A model generated the notes under the pieces. It had not been told where the DNA came from, searched no databases, and saw only the letters and a list, made by a program, of their open reading frames with translations. From NCBI GenBank assembly GCA_964502705.1, contig CAZCXZ010000023.1, forward strand, positions 1-36,207: a stretch of DNA of 36,207 nt. Direction: 5' to 3'. A program made the translations under genes and the position numbers. Positions 24,960 to 33,100 of the stretch are shown here, piece after piece (within the stretch, counting starts at the first letter, position 1; the number at the start of each line of letters is the position of its first letter). This DNA comes from Berkiella sp964502705. GTDB lineage: Bacteria; Pseudomonadota; Gammaproteobacteria; Berkiellales; Berkiellaceae.

Positions 24960-25667
24960 TTAAACGCTTAACGAACCTATTTCAACAACAAGGCCTGGGC
25001 CCATGGTTGTGGTCAAGGTAATCTTTCTCATATAAACACCTTTTGAAGTGCTGGGTTTTGCTCTACGCAAATCCATAACCAACTTCTCAAGGTTTTCACG
25101 AAGTGCTTTAACTTCAAAATTGGCTTTACCAATCGTGCAATGAATAATGCCGCCTTTGTCGCTTCGGAAAGAAACTTGGCCTGCTTTAGCATTTTTAACG
25201 GCTTTAGCAACGTCGGTGGTAACTGTACCCACTTTAGGGTTAGGCATTAAACCACGTGGGCCGAGAACTCGACCTAATTGACCAACAAGACGCATTGCAT
25301 CTGGGGTAGCAATAAGAACATCAAATTCCCATTTGCCTGAATCTGCCATGCCTTTAATTTGCTCTGCTAAATCTTCAAAACCGACAAATTCCGCACCCGC
25401 ATCTTTCGCAGCTTGTGCATTTGCGCCTTGCGCAAATACCGCAACGCGCATATCGCGACCAGTGCCGTTAGGTAACAATGTTGCGCCACGCACAACCTGA
25501 TCAGATTTCTTAGGATCAACACCTAATTGCACTGCTGCATCAACGCTTTCAACAAATTTCAATTTTGAAAGATCTTTCAATAATGACAACGCATCATCCA
25601 CTGCATAAGATTTTGTGGTTGATACTTTTTCAGCAATCGCTGACATTCGCTTTGATAATTTTGCCAT
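24960..25667 (-). CDS. rplA: 50S ribosomal protein L1
   Basis: L1 forms the mobile stalk that handles E-site tRNA, and in E. coli it represses the rplKA mRNA. The 235-residue protein (E. coli 234) starts MAKLSKRMSAIAEKV and has KFVESVDAAVQLGVDPKKSD, QVVRGATLLPNGTGR, LGRVLGPRGLMPNPKVGTVT, the family hallmark, and FRSDKGGIIHCTIGK. ATG at 25667, 5 nt after the rplK stop, with a terminator hairpin downstream. Confidence 0.98.
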   Translation of the reverse strand: MAKLSKRMSAIAEKVSTTKSYAVDDALSLLKDLSKLKFVESVDAAVQLGVDPKKSDQVVRGATLLPNGTGRDMRVAVFAQGANAQAAKDAGAEFVGFEDLAEQIKGMADSGKWEFDVLIATPDAMRLVGQLGRVLGPRGLMPNPKVGTVTTDVAKAVKNAKAGQVSFRSDKGGIIHCTIGKANFEVKALRENLEKLVMDLRRAKPSTSKGVYMRKITLTTTMGPGLVVEIGSLSV

Positions 25668-25672
25668 GACGA

Positions 25673-26104
25673 TTAACCCTCAACCTCAATACCCATGCTT
25701 CGTGCAGTGCCCGCGATTGTGCGAATGGCTGCTTCCATATCTGCTGCTGTTAAGTCAGGCATTTTGGTGGTTGCAATTTCCATTAATTGAGCGCGCTTCA
25801 CTTTGCCCACTTTTTCAGTGTTTGGCTTGCCGCTACCGCTCTTCACGCCGGCTGCTTTCAATACTAAGTAAGAAGCAGGTGGTGTTTTGATGATGAAGGT
25901 AAAACTTCTATCGCTGTAAACCGTAATGATTACAGGCAAAGGTAGACCTTTTTCATACGCTGTGGAGGTTTGCGCATTGAATGATTTACAAAATTCCATA
26001 ATATTTACGCCGTGCTGACCCAATGCTGGACCAACTGGGGGACTAGGATTAGCTTCCCCGGCTTTTACTTGCAGCTTAATATAAGCTGTAATTTTCTTAG
26101 CCAT
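25673..26104 (-). CDS. rplK: 50S ribosomal protein L11
   Basis: L11 is part of the GTPase-associated centre and is needed for RelA activation in E. coli. The 143-residue protein shows ITAYIKLQVKAGEANPSPPV, GPALGQHGVNIMEFCKSFNA, VYSDRSFTFIIKTPPASYL and KMPDLTAADMEAAIRTIAGT followed by ARSMGIEVEG. The N-terminal prolines near the thiostrepton site are present. ATG at 26104 has AAGG upstream. The region upstream is lost in the run of N, so its promoter and the spacing to nusG cannot be read. Confidence 0.98.
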   Translation of the reverse strand: MAKKITAYIKLQVKAGEANPSPPVGPALGQHGVNIMEFCKSFNAQTSTAYEKGLPLPVIITVYSDRSFTFIIKTPPASYLVLKAAGVKSGSGKPNTEKVGKVKRAQLMEIATTKMPDLTAADMEAAIRTIAGTARSMGIEVEG

Positions 26105-26124
26105 TTCTATCTACCTTACGTGGG

Positions 26125-26134
26125 NNNNNNNNNN
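26125..26134. other. Run of ten N (assembly gap)
   Basis: Ten undetermined bases separate the rplK upstream region from the end of nusG. The number ten is probably a placeholder, so the true gap size is unknown. The right flank is the arm of an exact inverted repeat, which suggests a misassembled contig end. Confidence 0.98.
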
Positions 26135-26277
26135 AGAAGAAGTGAATTATGAGAAGAGCCGCTTACGCGTTGCGGTTCTTATTTTCGACCTGACCAAATT
26201 CTAATTCGACCGGTGTTGAACGACCGAAAATAAGAACCGCAACGCGTAAGCGGCTCTTCTCATAATTCACTTCTTCT
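26135..26277. repeat. Exact 53-bp inverted repeat abutting the gap
   Basis: Bases 26135-26187 are the exact reverse complement of 26225-26277, with a 37-nt spacer. The right arm is genuine nusG coding sequence (reads EEVNYEKSRLRVAVLIF on the minus strand). The left arm begins at the N run and supplies the last codons of the nusG reading frame. A perfect arm that stops exactly at a gap is typical of a fold-back or palindromic read extension at a contig end. Confidence 0.9.
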
Positions 26278-26732
26278 ACAGCGCCGTTAAAGTCAGCAAA
26301 TGGCCCACTGGTAACTCGAACCACTTCGCCGGGCTCGAATAACGTTTTGGGTTTTGGCTTTTCAGCACCTTCTTTAACACGTTCAATAATCGCTTGTGCT
26401 TCTTTATCGGAAATAGGTGCAGGCCGATCACTGGTTCCACCAATGAAGCCTAAAACACGAGGAGTACGTCGCACCAAATGCCACGTTTCGTCGTCTAACA
26501 CCATTTGAACTAATACATAACCGGGGAAAAACTTGCGTTCGCTTTTACGTTTTTGCCCACCACGTATTTCAACCACTTCTTCGGTTGGGACGAGAATTTC
26601 GCCAAATTTATCATGGAGATTATGGAGGCGAATCGTTTCTCTTAAATTTTTAACGACTTGATTTTCATAACCCACTAACGCCTGTACAACGTACCAACGT
26701 AAAATTAGTTCGGTTTGGTCGGTTTCTTCCAT
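26163..26732 (-). CDS. nusG: Transcription termination/antitermination protein NusG (C-terminus suspect)
   Basis: NusG binds RNA polymerase and links it to Rho or the ribosome. The NGN domain reads RWYVVQALVGYENQVVKNL, EILVPTEEVVEIRGGQKRKS, FFPGYVLVQMVLDDETWHLV and LGFIGGTSDRPAPISDKEA; the KOW domain has FEPGEVVRVTSGPFADFNGA and VEEVNYEKSRLRVAVLIFGR. ATG at 26732 lies 2 nt after the secE stop region; a GTG at 26735 is possible. The family ends VELxFxQVEKA, but here the frame ends QVENKNRNA, where the final codons come from the inverted copy next to the gap. The true last residues are therefore unknown. Confidence 0.93.
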   Translation of the reverse strand: MEETDQTELILRWYVVQALVGYENQVVKNLRETIRLHNLHDKFGEILVPTEEVVEIRGGQKRKSERKFFPGYVLVQMVLDDETWHLVRRTPRVLGFIGGTSDRPAPISDKEAQAIIERVKEGAEKPKPKTLFEPGEVVRVTSGPFADFNGAVEEVNYEKSRLRVAVLIFGRSTPVELEFGQVENKNRNA

Positions 26733-26734
26733 CA

Positions 26735-27115
26735 CTAAGACGCTCCGTAACCGGTCAGCCACGCTACTGCTCTGAGAAGGACAACGTCGACTCCCCAAAG
26801 GATAAGCGAAATAATTGCCACAACACCGAGCACCATAACAGTTGTCTGTATGGTTTCTTGGCGGCTGGGCCAAACAACTTTTCGTAATTCATTGCGTGAA
26901 TCGAGAGAAAAACGCCATAAGCGCTTTCCATTTTCGGTTTGAAACGCAATCACTATCGCTAGCAAAGAGGTAAAGCATAAGCCCACCACTCGCAACATTA
27001 AGGACTGGTCAGCAAAGTGATAATTGCCAAAAACACCTAACGCGATGAGCGTAAAGGCAATGGCCCACTTGAAGGAGTTCATGATACCACCTAGCGATGC
27101 GGATTGTTGGTTCAT
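26735..27115 (-). CDS. secE: Preprotein translocase subunit SecE
   Basis: SecE clamps the SecY channel in the inner membrane. With the ATG at 27115 the protein is 126 residues (E. coli 127) and has three membrane segments, the enterobacterial type: about residues 12-30 (AIAFTLIALGVFGNY), 40-58 (VVGLCFTSLLAIVIAF) and 93-115 (VMVLGVVAIISLILWGVDVV). The conserved amphipathic segment RNELRKVVWPSRQETIQTT precedes the last helix. The start MNQQSASLGGIMNSFKW matches the polar N-tail of E. coli SecE. It lies between tRNA-Trp and nusG, a standard arrangement. Confidence 0.95.
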   Translation of the reverse strand: MNQQSASLGGIMNSFKWAIAFTLIALGVFGNYHFADQSLMLRVVGLCFTSLLAIVIAFQTENGKRLWRFSLDSRNELRKVVWPSRQETIQTTVMVLGVVAIISLILWGVDVVLLRAVAWLTGYGAS

Positions 27116-27139
27116 TAATGGTACTCTACTACCCTTTAC

Positions 27140-27215
27140 TGGCAGGCCAGGAGGGAATCGAACCCCCACCCTGCGGTTTTGGAGACCGCCGCTCTGCCAA
27201 TTGAGCTACTGGCCT
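27140..27215 (-). tRNA. tRNA-Trp (anticodon CCA)
   Basis: 76-nt cloverleaf on the minus strand beginning AGGCCAGTAGCTC and ending GGCCTGCCA, with the 3' CCA encoded. The anticodon loop is CTCCAAA, giving anticodon CCA for tryptophan. GGTTCGATTCC is the T arm. It lies between tuf and secE, as in several other gammaproteobacteria. A CCA anticodon, not TCA, fits the standard use of TGA as stop. Confidence 0.97.
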
Positions 27216-27257
27216 ATAAAGAAAGAACAACTCGCGCGTTGGCTTGAGTTGTTCTTT
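27216..27257 (-). terminator. Hairpin between tuf and tRNA-Trp
   Basis: AAAGAACAACTC (27222-27233) and GAGTTGTTCTTT (27246-27257) form a perfect 12-bp stem with a 12-nt loop. On the minus strand it is followed by CTTTAT directly before the tRNA. It could be a weak terminator after tuf or a processing hairpin that frees the tRNA-Trp 5' end. Confidence 0.5.
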
Positions 27258-27272
27258 AAAAGTTTACTGATA

Positions 27273-28457
27273 TTACTCAAGAATCTTAGAGACAACACCA
27301 GCACCAACGGTACGACCACCTTCACGAATCGCAAACTTCAGACCTTCTTCCATTGCGATAGGGTTAATCAAGGTGCCGATGATCTTTGTATTGTCGCCAG
27401 GCATAATCATTTCTACGCCTTCTGGCAGATCAATGGAACCTGTAACGTCAGTTGTTCTGAAGTAGAACTGTGGTTTGTAACCCGTAATAAATGGGGTGTG
27501 ACGACCACCTTCTTCTTTGGACAGAACGTAAATTTCTGCTTCGAACTTTTTGTGTGGGGTAATGGAGCCAGGTGCTGCCAATACTTGTCCACGTTCAACG
27601 TCTTCACGTTTGGTACCACGTAACAACACGCCTACGTTTTCGCCCGCACGACCTTCTTTCAGAAGTTTGCGGAACATTTCAACGCCGGTTACAGTTGTTT
27701 TAACGGTATCTTTAATACCAACGATTTCAACTTCTTTACCAACTTCGATGATACCACGCTCAATACGGCCGGTTACTACAGTACCGCGACCTGAGATGGA
27801 GAACACATCTTCCACTGGTAACAAGAAAGGTTTGTCGATAACGCGGGGCGGAACAACGAAATATTCGTCCATAGCCGCAACCAGTCTCAAAATAGAAGGT
27901 TCGCCGATTTCGCTTGTATCGCCTTCTAGTGCTTTTAATGCAGAACCTTTAACGAAAGGAACGTCGTCACCTGGGAAGCCGTAGCTGTTCAACAGGTCTC
28001 TTACTTCCATTTCTACTAATTCGATTAATTCGTCGTCATCCACCATGTCTGCTTTGTTCAAGAAAACGATGATGGCAGGAACGCCTACCTGACCTGCAAG
28101 CAAGATGTGCTCACGGGTTTGTGGCATAGGACCGTCAGCTGCGGATACAACCAAAATCGCACCGTCCATCTGAGCCGCACCGGTGATCATGTTTTTCACA
28201 TAATCGGCGTGACCTGGGCAGTCTACGTGTGCGTAGTGGCGATTAGCTGATTCATATTCTACGTGTGATGTAGAAATGGTAATACCACGTTCACGTTCTT
28301 CAGGAGCTTTATCAATGTTTGCATAATCAATAAACTCTGCTCCCCCTGTCTTTGACAGCACTTTAGTAATTGCCGCCGTTAATGACGTTTTACCATGGTC
28401 GACGTGACCAATGGTTCCGACGTTCATGTGCGGCTTGTTACGTTGAAACTCAGCCAT
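27273..28457 (-). CDS. tuf: Elongation factor Tu
   Basis: EF-Tu brings aminoacyl-tRNA to the ribosome as a GTP complex. The 394-residue protein has the same length as E. coli EF-Tu and the motifs G1 GHVDHGKTSL, switch I RGITIST, G3 DCPGHADYVKNM, G4 NKADMVDD and SALKAL, with domain 2 and 3 landmarks SISGRGTVVTGRIERGI, GGRHTPF and QFYFRTTDVTG. ATG at 28457 has AGGGGG upstream. It is the tufB-type copy, co-directional with the four upstream tRNAs. No tufA copy is present after fusA in this window. Confidence 0.99.
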   Translation of the reverse strand: MAEFQRNKPHMNVGTIGHVDHGKTSLTAAITKVLSKTGGAEFIDYANIDKAPEERERGITISTSHVEYESANRHYAHVDCPGHADYVKNMITGAAQMDGAILVVSAADGPMPQTREHILLAGQVGVPAIIVFLNKADMVDDDELIELVEMEVRDLLNSYGFPGDDVPFVKGSALKALEGDTSEIGEPSILRLVAAMDEYFVVPPRVIDKPFLLPVEDVFSISGRGTVVTGRIERGIIEVGKEVEIVGIKDTVKTTVTGVEMFRKLLKEGRAGENVGVLLRGTKREDVERGQVLAAPGSITPHKKFEAEIYVLSKEEGGRHTPFITGYKPQFYFRTTDVTGSIDLPEGVEMIMPGDNTKIIGTLINPIAMEEGLKFAIREGGRTVGAGVVSKILE

Positions 28458-28538
28458 TTGTTATGCCCCCTGAAATTACGCTTAAATCAAATCAGCGATA
28501 TAGTAAAAAATTCCGAAAATCTTTCTTAAATTAGGTCT

Positions 28539-28613
<75 letters not shown>

Positions 28614-28639
28614 TTAGCCGCCAACCGCCAGCTCTATAC

Positions 28640-28713
<74 letters not shown>

Positions 28714-28755
28714 GTTTTCCGCTTTCGCAGGATTTGCGCGTTTGGCTCTTCTTTC

Positions 28756-28840
<85 letters not shown>

Positions 28841-28957
28841 CAAAATACGAACGACGTATTTTCCTTAAGCGTCAAGTCCTTGTCAACAAAAAAACAAGGC
28901 AGCAGGCATTAACCCGCCTTCTTAATGCAAAATTCATCTAAATCGAACCTAACTCTT

Positions 28958-29033
28958 TGGTGCTGGCGACAGGAATCGAACCCGTGGCCTGCTGATTACA
29001 AATCAGCTGCTCTACCAACTGAGCTACGCCAGC
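28958..29033 (-). tRNA. tRNA-Thr (anticodon TGT)
   Basis: 76-nt cloverleaf on the minus strand beginning GCTGGCGTAGCTCAG, anticodon loop TTTGTAA (anticodon TGT), T arm GGGTTCGATTCC, 3' CGCCAGCACCA. First gene of the tRNA-tuf transcript, corresponding to thrU; the promoter lies about 50 nt upstream. Confidence 0.97.
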
Positions 29034-29080
29034 TAACGAACTATTCAAAAGTATTGTCCCAATAGGGAGTTAGCCCCGCC

Positions 29081-29109
29081 ATTCTACTGAGGTAGCACCT
29101 CTGACGCAA
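29081..29109 (-). promoter_or_regulatory. Strong promoter of the tRNA-tuf operon
   Basis: On the minus strand TTGCGT (29104-29109) and TAGAAT (29081-29086) are separated by 17 nt and followed by the GC-rich discriminator GGCGGGGC. That combination is typical of stable-RNA promoters under stringent control. It sits immediately after the birA stop and 48 nt ahead of the first tRNA-Thr, equivalent to the E. coli thrU promoter. Confidence 0.75.
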
Positions 29110-29114
29110 TTGAT

Positions 29115-30101
29115 TTATGAATCTTTTGGTTTAACACTCACTTCGCCGTAACGGATCGCCTTTAAGGTACCACCTATTTTGACACACAACTCACCTCTTT
29201 CGTTGACCCCTTTAGCAATTCCGGATTGCTCTACTTCAGCAACCGATAGTGCAACCTGTTTATTCAATAGCAAATCATGCTGTGACCATTCTTGGGTAAA
29301 AGCAACAAACCCCTTCTCTTGAAAGCGTGTCAAATAGGGCACCAGTTCATTTAAAAGTTTTGCAATGACATGATTACGAGAAGGGATAAAACCAAAGAGT
29401 TGACGGAGATCAGTCCACTCCATGGGAAGCACAGTTTCCTCTGCCATATTGAGATTTAAACCAATACCTAAAACCACATCTGTTGCGTTACTTTGTGCTT
29501 GATTGCTGAGACTTTCAACTAAAATCCCACACAGTTTAGCTTCGTGCACCCAAATATCATTAGGCCACTTAATTCCTACACCTTCAGGTAATGGGCCTAT
29601 CTTTTTCAACGCAGCAATAACGGCCAACCCAATTGCTAAGCTAATCCCAGATAGTTCATGCAAGCGTCCCTGGAAGCGCCAATACAACGATAGATAGATA
29701 TTTGCGCCAAAAGGTGAACGCCATACTTTACCCATGCGGCCTTTACCCTGAGTTTGTGCTTCTGCCACACAAACCGTGCCATGTGGAATGCCATGGATGA
29801 GTCTTGTCAGCAAATAATCATTGGTAGAGGCTATCACGTTGACCACATCAACACGGGCAAGAGTTTGTTTCGCATTAGGAGATAATTCAGCCAAAATAGC
29901 GTGCTGATTTAATAATTCAAAAGGCGCAAACCACCGATATCCACGTCCAGGAACGGCTTGGATCACCACATCCAACTGACGTAAAAAATTGATCCCTTTC
30001 CATATACTGGAACGGCTGATTTTAAGCCTTTCTGCTAGAGAAGTACCTGAATGAAATTTGCCATCGCTTAATAAGCGTAAAACATCATAGGCCACTTGCA
30101 T
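29115..30101 (-). CDS. birA: Bifunctional biotin-protein ligase / biotin operon repressor BirA
   Basis: BirA activates biotin with ATP and attaches it to the biotin carboxyl carrier protein; with its N-terminal winged helix it can also repress biotin genes. The winged helix spans about residues 1-60 (LAERLKISRSSIWKGINFL, VPGRGYRW). The ligase domain has STNDYLL, the adenylate loop GKGRMGKVWRSPFGANIYLS, KWPNDIWVHEAKLCGILVES with the catalytic lysine, and LGIGLNLNM. The ATG at 30101 gives 328 residues and aligns with E. coli BirA at the N-terminus; an in-frame TTG seven codons upstream has no ribosome site. In E. coli birA also precedes the tRNA-tuf cluster, with coaA between; coaA is absent here. 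Confidence 0.95.
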   Translation of the reverse strand: MQVAYDVLRLLSDGKFHSGTSLAERLKISRSSIWKGINFLRQLDVVIQAVPGRGYRWFAPFELLNQHAILAELSPNAKQTLARVDVVNVIASTNDYLLTRLIHGIPHGTVCVAEAQTQGKGRMGKVWRSPFGANIYLSLYWRFQGRLHELSGISLAIGLAVIAALKKIGPLPEGVGIKWPNDIWVHEAKLCGILVESLSNQAQSNATDVVLGIGLNLNMAEETVLPMEWTDLRQLFGFIPSRNHVIAKLLNELVPYLTRFQEKGFVAFTQEWSQHDLLLNKQVALSVAEVEQSGIAKGVNERGELCVKIGGTLKAIRYGEVSVKPKDS

Positions 30102-30103
30102 GG

Positions 30104-30149
30104 TATCACGCGCTTTAGTCAATTAATTAAATAGATTAAAGGCGTGATA
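30104..30149. repeat. Inverted repeat directly upstream of birA
   Basis: TATCACGCGCTTTA (30104-30117) and TAAAGGCGTGATA (30137-30149) form a 13-bp stem with one bulged base around an AT-rich 19-nt loop. It lies between the end of the large gene (30161) and the birA ATG (30101). In the transcript the downstream arm ends two nt before the ATG, so folding would hide the start. There is no T tract. It could be an operator or a translational control hairpin. Confidence 0.5.
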
Positions 30150-30160
30150 ATACCATATTT

Positions 30161-33100
30161 TTAACCAAGATTCTGGCGCGGCGCTGGGGCGCTGCGTGCG
30201 GCCTGTCTAAATGACTCAACCCCACCACCTTGATAAGCATGGAAACAGATTTTTGCGCTATTGTGATCCAGATCTTGCACACCCGCTTGATGTAACTCCG
30301 CTTTTAAATCATGGCAAATGAACAATAACCGAGATTGAAACATATTGCTGCTTTCTGTGCTTTGAATTGCATCAATCACGGATTGTAGCGCACCACTTAA
30401 AATAATACCCTTTTCATGAGCAGTTAACGCATTTCCTTCTTGTTGCAGTTTTGCCATCACTTTTGCTAATTCATCAATTTGTCGATCGCGCTTATTCGCG
30501 AAAGTATGCCCTGTATTTACCACAAAACGTTGTAATAGTCCTTTGAACTTTTTCTCTGTACGTTTACCTTGGTAGAGATTTCTTAATGATTGTTGGATCT
30601 CTGCTTGATTATCACCAAATCTTGAGAATAATCTGTTCAACGTACCCACCGTAATCTGTTTATCATTAAAAACCGGTTGTACCACCGCCGCTGACGCAAC
30701 AGGAGGAACATCTGAACTTTTAATGCGATATGCACTACGTTTCATAGCTTGATCAGAAATTGCCTTTCTGACTCGTTCATTTCTTTGTACTTCTTCCTCT
30801 TGCCTTAAACGCTCAGCCTCTAATTTTCTCATTTGTGCAGCCCTTGCACGTTCTTGTTCAAGAGCTGCTGCTTCTTGCGCTTTTCGCTCTGCTTCCAAAG
30901 CGGCTTGATCTTCTCTTGGTTTAATGGCAATCAGAGAAGATTTTTCACCTTGTAATCGCTTGCCTTCTTCTGCCATTCTGACCTGTTCTGCCGCTAAACG
31001 TTGTTGCTCTGATTGCTCTGCATCTGCTTTAACCTTATCAGTCGCGGCTTTTTCGATTGCGGCCGCTTTTAGCGCTGCTTCCTGTGCCTTCTTAGCCTCC
31101 GCTTCTCTTTGCTGAGCTATGCGGACTTTTGCTTCCGCTTCTTTGCGTGCTTCAGCCTCCTTACGGGCTTCAGTCTCTTTGCGTACTTCAGCCTCTTTAC
31201 GAGCTTCGGCTTCTCTTTGCTCAGTGAGCGCTTTTTGTGCCGCAGCTGATTTTTGTTCTGCCAGCTTTTCTGCAGCTGCGGTTTCAGCTGCCAACTGTTC
31301 TGCAGTGATTCGATCTTGTAGTTCTTTAGCAGCAGCGGCTCGCAAAGCGTCTTCTTGTACTTTTCGCTCCTGTTCTTGCGCTTTACGTGCCGCTTCTTGT
31401 TGTTCGGCCACACGCACCTGTTGTAATCGAGCTTGTTCTTCTTCAACCAGTTTTGCTAAGCGCTTTTCTTCTTCGATGCGTGCTTTTTCAGCTGCAATAC
31501 GGTCTCTTTCTTGCTGTAACCTTGTTGCTTCTTCTACTTGGCGAGCCAATTGAGCTTGTAATTGGCGCTGTTGCTCTGCTGCTTGTTGTGCTTTGTGCGC
31601 TTCACTTGCTTGTTCAATAGCACTCTTCGCACTCCCGACATTTTGACCAACGTTGGTCACGAGCTTATCAATGTGCAAATCTTCTCGTATTTTCAGCGCT
31701 TCTGCAATATGAGGCTCTTTGGTTGAGGTGAGTACCAAAAATTTCTGATCAAGCTGCCCATTCAGACCTTCAATTTCTTGAATTAAATCATTACATCTGA
31801 TTCGCGCTGCCTCGTTCTGAGGCGAGGCAATATATCGCTCTTTAGCATCATGTAGTTTCTTTAATCTATCTTTGATCTCTTTTTTGATATCAGTAACATC
31901 TGAACGGGTTTTCTTTACAATAGTTCGCAATGATTCTTCAGCAAAGTGACGGGCGCTTTCTTGCGTTTTAACACGGTCAGCCTCAAGATTCGCTGCAAAT
32001 TGAGCTCTAAAATTCTCCATCATTCGAGGCATATTGTGGCAACGTTGCAAAACTTCTTGATAAAAATCATCTTGCGCTTTGACATTACCTTTAAAGCGTG
32101 TTTGTGCATAACCAGAATACATTTTCTTGACGTTATCTAATGTCATTTCAGCACATCTTCGCAATGTATCCTGAATGATGGGATCGTCAAAATCAACTTC
32201 TAAGACACCCCCTCTGACTTTATCAAAAACTTGTTTGTAAAAATTGACTTGATCTCGGCCATAAAGCTCTAAATCAATGTCATCCGTGTCAGATTTACCA
32301 CCAGCAAGCCCACCTTTGAAGCCAACTTTGCCACGTTGAAAAAATTTAAAGGCTTCACCTTTATCAATGCCTATCACATCACCATTGCTATCGATGCCGT
32401 AATTCTCATAATGTGTGTCATAATTACTGATGACTTTATCTGCAATAAGATGCACAACGATTTGATTAACTTGTTTCTTATTGAGGTCTTTAATGCGGTC
32501 CGGTTTAAAAATATCCATCGTAATAAATTCTTGAGCTATCCCAAGTTTACTATCAACTCTTCTAAGATGTGCCTTTGGTACTAAACCACCCGTAATGTGA
32601 TTGGCAACCCATGCCCCAGCCACTTCTCGACCCTGCTCTACACCGGGCTCTGCAGGTTTAACTGACTTCCAAAAGATATGACCGTCAAGTTTGTAGAGTA
32701 ATTTGCCATGCTTGTTAGAGAGCTGCTCTTTGGATCGCGATGTTGTGGGTATTTTCATCTCATTATAATGCGTGAACTGTACTGGGTCCCCTGCTGGTAC
32801 GCTTGATGCAGCACGTGGAGCGTCATCTATCGATTGAAGCTTGATACTTGAAATGCTTTGCAATAGTTTTTCTAAATATAACTCTTCTCTGAGTTGAACC
32901 GCTTCGTCCTGTGACAGAAGCAACAATTTCTGTGCCAACCGCGCTTGTGCCTCATTGATCTCGCGTAATAGATCATTAGCCTTGGGATTTCTTGGCTTCC
33001 CAAGCAATTTAATTTTCGCTTTGATCTCTGCTTTAATCTGCTTAGCATCGGCTCTAACGATTGAGAGTTTGGAATGCTGAGCTTTGTCTGCCCTATGTTC

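Noticed and set aside
31119..31553. 144-residue Ser/Ala/Cys-rich open frame on the + strand
   Set aside because: It is antisense to the coiled-coil region of the large gene and reflects its repetitive codons; no start context.
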